DNA of 64,000 nucleotides from Entamoeba histolytica HM-1:IMSS (taxonomy: Eukaryota > Evosea > Mastigamoebida > Endamoebidae). Of this stretch, positions 1 to 11,639 are shown one piece after another. The notes below the pieces were generated by a model, which was not told the DNA's origin, ran no database searches, and saw nothing but the letters and a program-made list of their open reading frames with translations. Location of the stretch: contig NW_001914876.1 of the NCBI RefSeq assembly GCF_000208925.1, forward strand, positions 33,566 to 97,565. The letters are read 5' to 3'. The stretch's first letter is position 1, and each line of letters opens with the position of its first letter. Position numbers and translations under genes: made by a program.

Positions 1-702
1 TAATTTCGTGAATTGTTCTTCATCTTTCTCAATTAGATTGGTAATTTCTTGAAGACATTCATTTTCTTGAGTTAATTCTTCTAGTTCTTGTTGAAGAGAA
101 TTTACTCTTTCTAATTCTTGTTCAATTTGTTTGTCTAAATTTTGTGCTATTCGAAGTTCATTTAAGTGTAATCGTTCAATAACAATTTCTTCTCCTGTTT
201 GATAAAATTCTTCACTTGTTTCTTTATACATTCGTTGCCAACAATTAACACACCAAGGAACATTAATTCCTAATACATGTCTCCATGTTTCCTGCCATTT
301 AACAAAATCTGGTGTTTGTGAAATATCAGCAATAATAGGTTTATCAACTTCTTTTTCTTTCCAATATGATGAATGAAGAAATGATGTAGATCGTGTTAAT
401 ATTGGTCGTTCGTCTGTTTTTCTTGGATCAGATGCTGGACTTGTTTGGAGAGAACTTATAGATTTATGAAGTGAAAGTGTAGGTGACAAAGAATTGTTAA
501 AGAAAGAAGATGAATAATTAGAAGGTGGTGATAAATATGTTGTAATTCTGATTGATCTATCATTTTTCTTTGGTGGTGTAATACAGTCTTTTGGAGGTGA
601 AGCAATAGCACTCGTAATAGAAGAAGGAAGAGTATAAATTAATTGTTGATGAAGGCGTATTGGCTGTTGACAAATAGTACATTTTAAAGGAACAATCTCC
701 AT
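1..702 (-). CDS. Beclin-1/Atg6 (Vps30) homologue, N-terminal part, truncated by window edge
   Basis: The frame is open from an ATG at 702 to the window edge (234 residues seen, no stop), so the C-terminus lies outside. A CxxC pair is at residues 8-11 and a second one (CVNC) at 151-154, with a low-complexity Ser/Pro-rich stretch between. A heptad-like coiled coil starts near residue 160, rich in Glu, Leu and Gln. This layout (N-terminal CxxC, second CxxC in an aromatic context, then coiled coil) is that of Beclin-1/Atg6, the regulatory subunit of class III PI3-kinase (Vps34) complexes in autophagy and endosomal sorting. The evolutionarily conserved C-terminal domain, which would be decisive, is not in view. 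No intron is seen in this part. It is transcribed away from the long gap to its right. Confidence 0.82.
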   Translation of the reverse strand, partial: MEIVPLKCTICQQPIRLHQQLIYTLPSSITSAIASPPKDCITPPKKNDRSIRITTYLSPPSNYSSSFFNNSLSPTLSLHKSISSLQTSPASDPRKTDERPILTRSTSFLHSSYWKEKEVDKPIIADISQTPDFVKWQETWRHVLGINVPWCVNCWQRMYKETSEEFYQTGEEIVIERLHLNELRIAQNLDKQIEQELERVNSLQQELEELTQENECLQEITNLIEKDEEQFTKL

Positions 703-2936
703 TGTTTCTATTTCTTTTCTTTAATAGTTCTTTTGGTATAATAATCAATCTTATTTTTTTCTTATCTCTTTCTTTTCTTCTTCATTAAACTTCTCCTTCT
801 TTTTTTAATTGAATGTTCAATTTGTGCTATATATAACAAAATACAAATGTCTTTAGAATTATTTTTGTTTCAGTGTTTAAATAGAGTCTAACAAAGAAAA
901 TCTTTTAATCTACAACGAGGATAAGTGTGTAATGGCTCTTAGTATTTTTCTTTCATATTTTAAAACATTAATGTCAATTTGTTCAACAACATAAAAGTCA
1001 AGTTAAAAAATATAGTTACAGCTTTAAAAATAAAACATTGTGTTGGGGGAAGACGTAACATTTTAAAAAAATACTTGAGAGTCTAAATAGAGTTTGTTTT
1101 CTTTTTATTTAGTGGTACATTATTTTTATAAACTCTAGGAGATGGTATTTTCTGCAAAATTACTTTATGTGAAGAAAGTTCTGTTTATACTTCCAACAAT
1201 TAATTAACCAGTTTTCTTTAATAAAGTATCACACTCTTTTTATATAATCTATAATTATTATTATCACTCCTGATAATATGTCTATATTTTTAAGTTAATT
1301 TGGTGAATGACTGTAAAGTTCCATATGAATAAAAACAAACTAGTTTGATATGTTTTCTCATATGTTTATATCATATTAAAGAAGTTAATAATGTATAACA
1401 ATTTTTGTTATCACTTGAGTGATTACATATTATTTATATTATAACTACTGAAATAATACAAAACTAACGTATTGAATAAGCGGTTCAATAAATTCTAATG
1501 GAATTATTTTTGGTTTCAAGTAAATTCTTTTTGAAGTATAAAATAAGATAAGCTAAACCAAATTTAAGAAGTTCAGAATGGTAATAAAGTTGATCTTTTC
1601 TGCTATATTTCTCTATCTATAATAAAATATTTTCAATTTTGATTATTTCCATTTAATATTTTTAGATGTATTTATTATATTTTCATTTATTGTTTTCACA
1701 TATATTATTCAAGGATAATATAACTTGTTAATATACATTTACAGTATCACTGAAAATATTATTTTTTAAACAATGTAGCCTAGTCAGAATAAAATTAATT
1801 ATTCTAAATAATAAAATAACATGAAATTTGTATTGTTATCATAATTTCTAAAGTCTCCAAAAAATAAAATTATAATAAGTTATATTTCTATTCAATCTAT
1901 TTGATTAGAATATAACTCATGACTTTTCTAAATCTCTTTGTATCAACTGTATTATATGTACGTTTGATATTTCTTCTTCATCTTTACTAAATATTATCAT
2001 CTATTTAACTTATAACATAATTCACTTGTTCTTGATAACAATAGTAATTGTATTTTTTACAAAAATCTACAACACTATATCAATTTTATTCAATTTGATA
2101 GAATAAAATTGTTATGTTGATTATTCAATGAAGTGTAAAAATAAAATAAGGATTTTAACATATGACAAAAACTATCTTTTGATGAACAAATGAATATAGC
2201 CTTTATTTATTTAATATAAGCTAATGTTATTTAAAAAACACTAACATTGATGGTGATCTAAAAATCGTTATTTTTTATAAATGCTAAATGTTCTTAAAAC
2301 AATACTAACAACTCCAACCATTCATTTTATTAAATACTGTAGAAATGCTTAAAAGAATAAAAGATATTAATAAAGAAATGAATTATTTCATAACAAATAA
2401 TTAATAATTCTGAAAACAAATACAATAGATTGCAATAGATTTTGATAGACTGTACTATTAAACAATCTATTTTTAATTAAACTTAATTTTTAACCATTGT
2501 TATTCATTTACTTAATAATATAAATTAAACACTTATACTATAGTATCAATAGATATAAATTATACTTTTTGAAAGTTTATGTTTATTAATTGTTGAGTAT
2601 ATCTCAATAAAAAACCGTCTCTATTTCACCAATAAATAAAAAATACTTCATCTTAACTTAAATAAAAAATTCTAGTAAAGTATTTTTCATTCTTCTTTGT
2701 TAATATTATGACAATGTATGTTCAAAGAAAGTTATTTCTGATGTATTTTATCTATAAAACGCAAAAACCCCCACCCTGTTATTTACTTGTTTTTCTGTTT
2801 CAAGTCTTTTTCTTGTACTACTAAGAAAAAGAAATAGAATAACAAAAATTTATGTTTTTAAATCAGCTAAAAATAAAAAGAAAAGCAAAAAGAGTTTTTA
2901 ATAAAATGAACTTTAAAATAGGAAGTAAAAAAAGAA
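703..2936. other. 2.2 kb gene-free AT-rich region between divergent genes
   Basis: No reading frame with coding character was found on either strand. The sequence is highly AT-rich with many short homopolymers. Two local inverted repeats stand out: arms at 1879-1890 and 1906-1916 (one bulge), and an exact 11-bp pair at 2081-2091 and 2101-2111 with a 9-nt loop. It must hold the promoters of the leftward Beclin gene and the rightward small membrane-protein gene. It is far longer than most gaps in this window. No tRNA, SINE or LINE signature was recognised. Confidence 0.6.
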
Positions 2937-3302
2937 ATGAATGGAATAATAATAGTTGTTTTATTGATTGGTGTAAGTTATGGACTTCCAAGACTTGATG
3001 ATGCATGTTGTTTCCAAAGTAGTGGTGATAGATGTGAGTGTAATAAAGTTTATTCATGTCATATTCCACCAACATATTTTGGTTCTGAACAATATCTTCC
3101 ACCATGTCCAAATAGTGAATGTAATGACAATTGTGTATTTAGTGGTTTGTTAATTAATTAAGAAATGATATTAATATACAAATGTTAACGTTTGATAGAT
3201 TGGTTAATATCAATTATTTGTACTGTTGGGGTATTTTTTATTGATTTATTATTTATTGGAACAACGTGGTTGATATGCAGAAGACGATGTGAAGATAGTT
3301 AA
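2937..3302 (+). CDS. small cysteine-rich type I membrane protein (2 exons)
   Basis: Read unspliced, the frame stops after 74 codons. A GTTTGT donor at 3145 and TAG acceptor ending at 3198 remove a 54-nt intron in phase (exons 2937-3144 and 3199-3302), giving 103 residues. The product has a hydrophobic signal peptide (first ~16 residues), a short ectodomain with about nine cysteines including a CC pair and a CxC, then a membrane helix of about 22 residues encoded entirely by exon 2, and a basic/Cys tail ending near RRRCEDS. Topology suggests a surface or secretory-pathway protein. I recognise no family. That splicing restores a signal-ectodomain-TM-tail architecture strongly supports the intron. 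Confidence 0.72.
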
Positions 3303-3384
3303 GTCTATTAAAATTGAGAATTTGTTTAATGTTATTTTTTCGCTTAGTTTTAAGAAAGTATAAAAAGAGATAATCATCAATCAA

Positions 3385-3792
3385 TTACAATATTTCTTCA
3401 GAAACACTACTTTCCATAAGAACAACATCATTATCATTATCAACTTCAAACTCAGGTTCTTTCTTTGGTTGTTCTTCTTTACTTTCATCTGAATCACTGT
3501 ACGCAGTAATATCTCTATTCCATCCAGCATTTTCTAATAAATCAACACCAGTTGGTACATTAACAGGAATATGATATGGATAAGGAAGAGATGAAGGCAT
3601 TTTTGGATAAGGAGGTTGTTGTGCAACCGTTCCACTAATGAATTTTGCATATTTAATAACTTCTTCAATGGTATAAACGTTATTTTGTTTAACCCTTTCA
3701 TTCATGTCAACAATCTTTTGCACTTCATCTCTCAATTTTTCAATTTTCTCAATTCTGTCTAACACATCTAAACCAGTTGCAATCATATCCAT
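3385..3792 (-). CDS. Mediator subunit 4 (MED4)-like protein
   Basis: The protein has 135 residues. A short N-terminal coiled coil (about 5-40) is followed by a segment with the order found in MED4: an EEVIKYAKFISGT helix, then a Pro-rich PYPKMPSSLPYPY stretch. In MED4 this is the conserved 'yAhriS ... PyP' signature. The C-terminus is acidic and disordered. If correct it is a middle-module subunit of the Mediator complex that couples activators to RNA polymerase II. It is much shorter than animal MED4 (about 270 residues), as is common for fast-evolving protist Mediator subunits. The assignment rests on one short motif, so an unrelated coiled-coil protein remains possible. Confidence 0.5.
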   Translation of the reverse strand: MDMIATGLDVLDRIEKIEKLRDEVQKIVDMNERVKQNNVYTIEEVIKYAKFISGTVAQQPPYPKMPSSLPYPYHIPVNVPTGVDLLENAGWNRDITAYSDSDESKEEQPKKEPEFEVDNDNDVVLMESSVSEEIL

Positions 3793-4103
3793 TGAATATA
3801 ATACTATTTTTTTTTGTTTTTATATTTTTTGATTTTAAGAAGTAAAAAACAATAATGAAAAGAATGTTTTTATCTGTTTTTTTTTTTTACTTCAGTATAA
3901 ACAGGTATTTTAAATGATTTTGTTATTTACCTTCATGAAGGAATTGTTAAGGAGTATTTCATTTATTTGTCTTAATGATAGACAAGAGAGAGAGAATAAT
4001 GAAATGAAAGAAGAGAGAAATGAATTTGTAATGAGAATGAAAAATTGAACTTTTCTGGGTTGTCCAAAAATACAAGGAACTGAATAACCCATTTCGACCT
4101 GAA
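3793..4103. other. divergent intergenic region, MED4-like / ROCO
   Basis: A 311-bp spacer between divergent start codons. It contains a T-run (about 3880-3890) and a purine-rich stretch (about 3986-4020). A short open frame on the minus strand crosses into the next gene but has no coding character. No element could be assigned beyond presumed promoters. Confidence 0.45.
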
Positions 4104-7100
4104 ATGAGTTTGGTCGTTTCAGAAAGTAAAAGTAAGTTAAGTCGGAGACATAAACCTTTTTTCGCACGAGGGTCGAATTCACGTGCAACTGAAAGTTCAG
4201 AATTGAATACAGGAACTACACAAACAGAAACAACAACTACTACAACTACATTAACAACATCACATTTTGAACAAATGACAATTCCTACTACATCAAATGA
4301 ATATTTAAAAACAAATCAAATTGAGTTAACATTCTCAAAAGTACCATTAATATTAGAAACATCATTTAAATATAATGAAACTATTCTTCATTTATTACCA
4401 CCACCACCAAAACCCTTAAGACAATATACTACATTAGAATTAATAAATTGGATTAAACCAAATGCTCCAAAAGAATTTTGTGAATATATTTTAACAAAGA
4501 AAATTAATGGAAATACAATAAGAAAATTAACAAAAAGAAAATTTTCACGACATGGTTGTAGTATTAAACAATCTGTTGAATTAACAGAAAAAATAAAAGG
4601 ATTTGACCGAGAAACATCTTTTGGTTGTTTGTTTTTTACATTTAAATTTTTATTTAAAATTCTTTAAAAATGGTAATAAAAGAAAAAGAAGATAAAGAGA
4701 GAAAGAAGAAATACTAATTAAATAGTAATTGTCTTAGAAAATTTAAATTTTAGTGATTGTTTAGTAAGAGAAATGTATAGATTTACTGAAGGATTTAAAA
4801 AGAAAGAAATTGTTAAATTAAATTCTTTTGATTATTATAAAGGAATAACATTAACATTCATGGCATTAACATATTATTTTGCACAAAATGAAGCAATTCT
4901 TACATTAGAAAATTTAAAAGAAATAACAGAACGAATAAATGAAGAAAATCCATTTGATAGGATTGTATCTACAACTCAAAACAAAATGATTATTAACAGA
5001 ACATTTTCATTCTTAAAAACAATGATTGAATCAGAAACAAGTGTTTTTTATTATTTTAAAGAAGAATTGATTGATTATATAATTAATTGTATTGCACCAG
5101 GACTTGATCCAATTCCATTTAGATGTCTTTTAAAATTTAGTAAAAAAGAAAATAATAGTCATTGTATATTTGAAAGTGATGAAACATATGCAGGAGAACA
5201 AATTATATTATATTATAAAGAAGTACTTATGCCAATATATATGTTACCAATTAATGAAACAATAACAAATCTTGATAAAAGAGAATGGGAGAATGGAGAA
5301 CTTGCAGTTACTAATTATAGAATGATGTGGATACCATATAATACAACTATATTTCAAGATAAAATGAATTGTTCTTCATTTTATCAAATTCCTATTAAAA
5401 GTATTCAACAAAGTTCTCTTAGTGAAAGTAGTAAAGAAAAAGAGAAAGTTTATTTAATTAGAATGTTATCATACACATCTCAAATGATTACATTTGGATT
5501 TAAAAATATAGAAAATGCAAATGAAGTACAAAGTACTGTTCAACAACTTGAAAAGAAACAATATTGGATTGATGAATATGATGTATATTGTAATGAAATT
5601 TGTATTAAAAATAATAGTAAAAGAATATATAAAGAACTTAAAAATAATAAAGATTTAATATTAAAACCTATTGGATGGAATGATGAAGAATATATTTATT
5701 ATTCTAAAAGAGAGTGTAGTAAATTAATATTAATAGATGAAAGTGAAAAAGGAGGAAGAATTTTTAGAATTGAAATTAATAATGATAAAAATGAAATAAA
5801 TAATAAAAGAATTAGTGAAAATATTCAAGGAGAAATTATTGATTTAAGTTATTTAGATGATAAAATACTTGAAGAAGAAATGAATAATTATTATAGGTTT
5901 ATTACAAAAATTAAAAAAGAACAAATAGATAAAATGTATAATAAATTAACATTTATTAGTGATGAAATGAAAAAAATAATGAGTTGTTTTTTTGATATTA
6001 TTCCAAGGTTTAAACAAGGATATTCTTTTTGTTTTATTGGTAAAGAAGATCAAACTGAATCATGTGGTGTTTCTGCTTTATTTCTAATTATTACAAATAA
6101 ATATTATAGAACATTTAATGGATTTTTAGAATTAATTCATACCCAATTTGTTTGTTCAAAATATTTTCAAGTTGTATATTCAAAAGGGTATCATCCATTT
6201 AATTTTTGTATATTTTTACATATGATTAATTGTATAATGTATTCATATCCAACAATCTTTGAATTTACTCCTTATCTTCTTTCATTTTTAACTTATCATA
6301 CATTTTCTCATAGATTCAGTACAATATCTTCTCAAAAAAATCCAACTCAATCATTATATTCATATCTTCTTAATCATAAAATTCAATTTATTAAATCAGA
6401 TTTCGATAATTTTGCATTTGATATTATGGAATATTGGCCACAATCTATTGTTTTATTACAACCTAATTTATTTATTGACTTTATTAATTATACTAAAGAC
6501 AAAAATCCAATTCTTTCAATTCAAAGTAATTCTTCAATAGATCTTTCTAATTATTATTTAACTTCACTTCCTCATTATCTTTGGCAAAAAATACAAAAAG
6601 AACAAATTCAAGTAATGAATTTAAATGGAAATCAAATTCCTTTTATTCCTAATGAAATTGTAACTTTACCAAATTTAAAAGAACTTCAAATGAAAAATAA
6701 TACAATTCAATATATTCCACAATGGCATTTATATCATTTAACAAATCTTACTTTCCTTGATATATCAGAAAGACCAAATAATGAAGCTAGTCAATATGAA
6801 ATGATAACATTTGATATATTATGTCATTTAAAATATTTAAATATTTCAAATAGACCACTCTCTCCTGATATTTCATTTCCATTATCTATAAGAACTATTG
6901 TTGCAACAAATAGTTTTGAAACATTACCAAATAAAATGACAAAACTAACAAATTTAATTTCATTAAATTTATCATATAATCCTAAAATTAATACAAATCA
7001 AGTACTTCAATTAAATAAATTAAAAACATTAAAAATGTCATATTGTAATAAAACTAGAATTCCTAATTTGATTTCTACTATGACTAATCTTACATTATTA

Positions 7101-9980
7101 GATTTTTCTTATAATATTATGAAAGGATTACCATTAGACCTTTTTAATCTTACTAATTTATCAATTTTAGATGTTTCACATAATAATCTTCAATATCTTT
7201 CTCAACTACACACAAAATTAATTCAATTACAAACATTAAAAATTGATGGAAATTCAGATATAAAAATACCTCAAACACAAAAAGATCATATTAAATCAAT
7301 ACCACAAATACAAACAACAATATTTGAAACACCATTACATATTTTATCTGATAATAAAGGAATTGATTTATTTAAAAAGTTTTATAGTGAATTTAAAAAT
7401 AGTAAATCAGATAATATTAAATTATATGAACAACTTCCAATTGATGATGAACCTAAAGCTCATCACTTTTTATTACAATATCATGATTTTAATAATCGAA
7501 TTGGATTTATTCCACCAATATCAGATTGTTATATTATTATTTTATCATTTGATAGATGGAGAAGTGTTTTATCTCATTGGAAATATTATTTACAAAGAGT
7601 ATTACCAAATGATGAATCAATTAAAATGAGAATAATGTTTTTTGTTGAAAATAAAAAAACAGCAGAAGATCAAAGTGCAGTAGATTCTATAAAGAAACAA
7701 TTATTACCATGGCAAAGTGATGTTATTGTTTTAACATTAAAAAGTAAGAAAAAATTAAATATTGAATCAAAACTTAAGAAATTAATTAGTGATTTTAAAG
7801 TAATACCAAATGTTTATAATGAATCAATATTAAAAGTTGCTAAAGAAATAAAAATGGCTACATTTGATCCACCAGTTATTAAAGAAGGTCAATTATATAA
7901 AATTATTAATCAATTTAACTTAGAAGGAAATTTTCATACTATTATTAATGCATTACATCAACTTGGAGTAATTATTAGTGTTTCTAGAAGTATTGATAAA
8001 AAACAAAGAGTAGAAAATAAAATAAATATGTATAATCTCTTATCATTAAATAGTACAAATTCAAATTTAGTTATTGTAGATTTAAGTATCTTTGAAAATA
8101 TTAATTTTTATCTTGAAAAACAAGCTCAAAATGGATTTGGATTTATTGAAAATATTAAAGAAATTATTCATTCATATAGAGGAATGAGTCCTGACACTAT
8201 TAATGTTATTATGTATTTTATTCAAATGTTTTATGATGTTTTTATTGTCAGTGATGATTTTCTTAATAAATTTGGATTACAAGAAAAATATGAAGAATTT
8301 GTTTCTGTTCATTCAATTACAAGAATTGATATATTGTCAAGTCTTTATTCTCATCAAATTAATAAACTCCCTACAAAACGATCAAAATTTAATCATATGA
8401 TTAATAGATCTCTTTCTACTGCAATTGAAATTCCATCGTTTAGTCAAGAAGATGAAATTCATTCTACTTGTCGTACACCTGCAGCATCAACTAGTCAACC
8501 AATACATATATCAAAAACTTTATATTTTCAACCAAGACTTCTTCCTCATATTGAACCAATTACATTAAATGAATATTGGCCAAAATTTCATGATACAAAA
8601 GAAATGGATTTTGGAAGAGTTATTAATTTTCAATATATTCCACCAATCTATTTTGCATATTTTATTTTTATTGCACTTATAGAAGGATTAAGTATTACTA
8701 AAGTATTTATGAATCAATGTATTTTAACAAAAATAGCATATGAACAACATTTTTATTTTTATATTGAATGTAATGAACATCAATTTACTATTAGAACGAG
8801 ATATCGTGCTGCAACTGTTAATTCTGTATTAGTAGCTGCAGAATTAATGGAAGTATTATTAGATTCATTTTATAAAATTCATGATGAATTATTCCCTACA
8901 TTAGAATATGATGAATTAATTCTTTGTCCAACTTGTTTAATTTTAGGAGTAGATAAATGTAGTGCTATTCCTTTAAAAGAAATTAATGAAGCAATTTTAA
9001 AGAATAAAGAAGTAATTAGTTTTGGAGAATGTCATACTTGTATGGTATCAACATGTAGCTTAGATCTTAGTTTAAAAGATTTAAGAAAAAAACAACAAAA
9101 TAAGTTGTTTTCAGTTGAAATAAATAGAAGTGAATTAACTAATGAAAATTTACTTGGAATAGGAAGTACTGCTAAAGTTTATTCTACTATTTATAATAAT
9201 AAGAAAGCTGCTATTAAATTATTTTCTTTTGAACCTTCTCAATTTTCTAGTGAAAAAGGAAAAGGAGGAGCAGCACATCTTGTGTCTAAAAGTATTACTG
9301 AATTAAAAAGAGAAATTTGTATTATGAATTTAATAGAATCACCTTATATTCTTAAATTATATGGAATTTCTTTTGATCCATTAGCATTAGTTATGGATAT
9401 ATGTGACAAAGGAGATTTACATGAATATATTAGAAATAAAAATAATGATCTTTCATGGCCAATTATGTTACGTTTTGCATATCAAATAGCAAGTGGAATG
9501 GCATCATTACATAAAGAATTAATCATTCATCGTGATTTAAAAAGTCCAAATATTTTAATTAAAACAAATCAACAAGGTGAATTAACTTGTGTTATATCTG
9601 ATTTTGGACTTAGTGGAACTTATAATGAAGAAGAAAAATATTTTGTAGATAATCCAAGATGGGTAGCTCCTGAAGTATTAATTAATAAACCATTTACATT
9701 AGCAGCTGATGTATATAGCTTTGCCATTATATTATGGGAATTATTAGCAAGAGAAGAACCATTTAATGATTTTAAATTTCCATCCCAATTAAGAACATCT
9801 ATTATTACTGGATTAAGACCAACTATTCCTAACTCTCCTTATATAAGATATAAAGAGTTAATTCAAAAATGTTGGAGTCAAGATCCTATTTTACGACCTC
9901 CATTTTCTGAAATTGTTGATAAACTTTCATTATTTAGAAAAATGGTTGAAAAAGAATTTGAAATATTACCAGTTTCATAA
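4104..9980 (+). CDS. ROCO-type kinase: SAM, GRAM/myotubularin-like, LRR, degenerate ROC, COR, TKL kinase (2 exons)
   Basis: Exon 1 (4104-4626) encodes a Ser/Thr-rich leader and a SAM-like domain. A GTTTGT donor at 4627 pairs with TAG acceptors ending at 4725 or 4764, both in phase, joining it to the long exon (1925 or 1912 residues). Exon 2 encodes, in order: a GRAM-type fold (about 5160-5520), a myotubularin-like phosphatase region (about 5560-6400) lacking the CX5R loop, leucine-rich repeats (about 6540-7280), a ROC-like segment (about 7320-7830) without P-loop or DxxG, a COR domain (about 7860-9000) and a TKL kinase (about 9110-9950). The kinase looks active: GIGSTAKV loop, AAIK lysine, HRDLKSPN, DFG and APE are all present. 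The order matches Dictyostelium Pats1-like ROCO proteins. Probable cytosolic signalling kinase; substrates unknown. Confidence 0.85.
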
Positions 9981-10053
9981 CCTTTTTTAAAGGATTAAAA
10001 TAAAAATTATTATGTTTTAATTGAAAATATTTGTTTTATTACTTTTAATTTGA

Positions 10054-11370
10054 TTAAAGAATTTCAATTATCTCACTACGAACGAAAAACTTCCCTGCTT
10101 CAATAATCTTTACACGAACTGATTTCCCTAATAAATTTTCATTTTCACAATGTGGAACAATAACTTGAACAAAAGAAATATCATGACCTGCATAATTAAT
10201 TCCATCATGTGCCATTTCATTAATCCAAACAACACACTCTTTTCCAACTAAATTTGTATATGGTAAATAACTATCAAATAATTCAGTTACTTCTCTACTT
10301 CTTTGTTTAACAATTTTACTATTAATTTGTTTCATTTTAGCTGCAGGTGTTCCTGGTCTGATATACATTTGAGAAATATTAACAACTGGAAATTTATGTT
10401 TTTCAATACATTCTAATGTTTTTTTATGATCTTCATCAGTTTCTGTAGGAAATCCACAAATAATATCAGTTGCAATACTAATCCCTGGAACAGCTATTCT
10501 AAGTCTATTACAAACATCATCAAATTCTTCTCGAGTATATTTTCTTTTCATTGCATCTAATACTGATGTAGATCCAGATTGAATTGGAATATGTAAAAAT
10601 TTAAAACAACATGGACGTAATAAAATATTAACTATTTCATTAAAATACTTAATAATATATGGTGGATTAACCATTCCAATTCTCAACATTGCTTTCCCAT
10701 CTACAACTTCACAAATACGTTCTAACATATGTGGAAATGTATCATTAATATCTAATCCATATGCTCCAATATCTTCTCCTGTTAATCTAATTTCTTTCAC
10801 TCCTTCATCTACAGATTGTTGAACCCTTTTAACTAATTCTTCAATTGGATAACTTCTCAACCCTCCACGTGCATGTTTAGTTTTACAATAACTACATGCA
10901 TTCTCACAACCTGTACATGTCACTATAATATCAATTAATGGATTACTTCTTACATGATCATCAATATCAACTAATGCACCTCGTTCTAAATAACTTTGTC
11001 CTTCATTATGAGTTGCTTTTTCTACTGCCTCTGTAATTTTATGAAGTTGATCAACACCAACAATAGAACATTTTTTAGAACAATGACATGCTTTGGGATC
11101 AGCTTGTGGAACACATCCTGCAATGACTAATGGAACATTAGCTTCTTCACATTTCTTTTGAACAACATCAATGGCTTGTTGTGATGGATTCTTTACTGTA
11201 CAACTATTAATTACTACAGCTTTATATTTTGAACTGATTGGTGTTGAACTTGAATCTATTTTATAACCAGCATTTATTAAATCTTTTTGCATAACCTCAC
11301 TATCACTAACATTATGTGAACATCCATATGTGAGAAATTTGATGGTTCCTAATTCTTCAATATCAGCCAT
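10054..11370 (-). CDS. CDKAL1: CDKAL1-type tRNA (t6A37) methylthiotransferase
   Basis: A complete protein of 438 residues. The N-terminal UPF0004 domain has its three Fe-S cysteines (C17, C57, C86). The radical-SAM CX3CX2C motif is at C155, C159, C162 in the context CENACSYCKTKHARGG, diagnostic of the CDKAL1/e-MtaB branch. A C-terminal TRAM-like segment follows (about 375-435). The enzyme converts t6A to ms2t6A at position 37 of ANN-decoding tRNAs, using two [4Fe-4S] clusters and SAM. Unlike animal CDKAL1 it has no C-terminal membrane anchor, so it is probably cytosolic. It is tail-to-tail with the ROCO gene, 73 bp apart. The start is the first ATG and gives a typical N-terminus. Confidence 0.93.
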   Translation of the reverse strand: MADIEELGTIKFLTYGCSHNVSDSEVMQKDLINAGYKIDSSSTPISSKYKAVVINSCTVKNPSQQAIDVVQKKCEEANVPLVIAGCVPQADPKACHCSKKCSIVGVDQLHKITEAVEKATHNEGQSYLERGALVDIDDHVRSNPLIDIIVTCTGCENACSYCKTKHARGGLRSYPIEELVKRVQQSVDEGVKEIRLTGEDIGAYGLDINDTFPHMLERICEVVDGKAMLRIGMVNPPYIIKYFNEIVNILLRPCCFKFLHIPIQSGSTSVLDAMKRKYTREEFDDVCNRLRIAVPGISIATDIICGFPTETDEDHKKTLECIEKHKFPVVNISQMYIRPGTPAAKMKQINSKIVKQRSREVTELFDSYLPYTNLVGKECVVWINEMAHDGINYAGHDISFVQVIVPHCENENLLGKSVRVKIIEAGKFFVRSEIIEIL

Positions 11371-11420
11371 TCTTCACTTTTTATTGTTTATATTTTAGTA
11401 ATTTTCTTTTTATTCTTTTT

Positions 11421-11426
11421 TACCCT
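11421..11426 (-). promoter_or_regulatory. AGGGTA motif upstream of CDKAL1 start (weak telo-box-like)
   Basis: The plus strand reads TACCCT within a T-run about 50 bp upstream of the start codon. It is a degenerate match to the AACCCT motif seen before several ribosome-biogenesis genes in this window. Function is inferred only. Confidence 0.25.
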
Positions 11427-11639
11427 TTTTTTTTGTTTCATTCCTTTTTTTTGAGTCTTACCATTTATTCATCATTAACCTCAACCACTTAAATTCTCAA
11501 ACAACCTTTGTCTTTCCTTCTTCTCTCTTTATTTGTTTAAACCATCACTTTAACCTTCTCATGAGATTATTATGTTATATATAACACTATACTATTTTAA
11601 TAACGTTTCATTATTATTTCAACTCCTTTCAACTTAAAA

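Noticed and set aside
560..748. Minus-strand 62-codon frame overlapping the Beclin gene
   Set aside because: It is an out-of-frame shadow; the true frame starts at 702 and is open to the edge with Beclin features.
3910..4188. Minus-strand 92-codon frame
   Set aside because: It overlaps the ROCO first exon and the promoter region, with no family or coding character.
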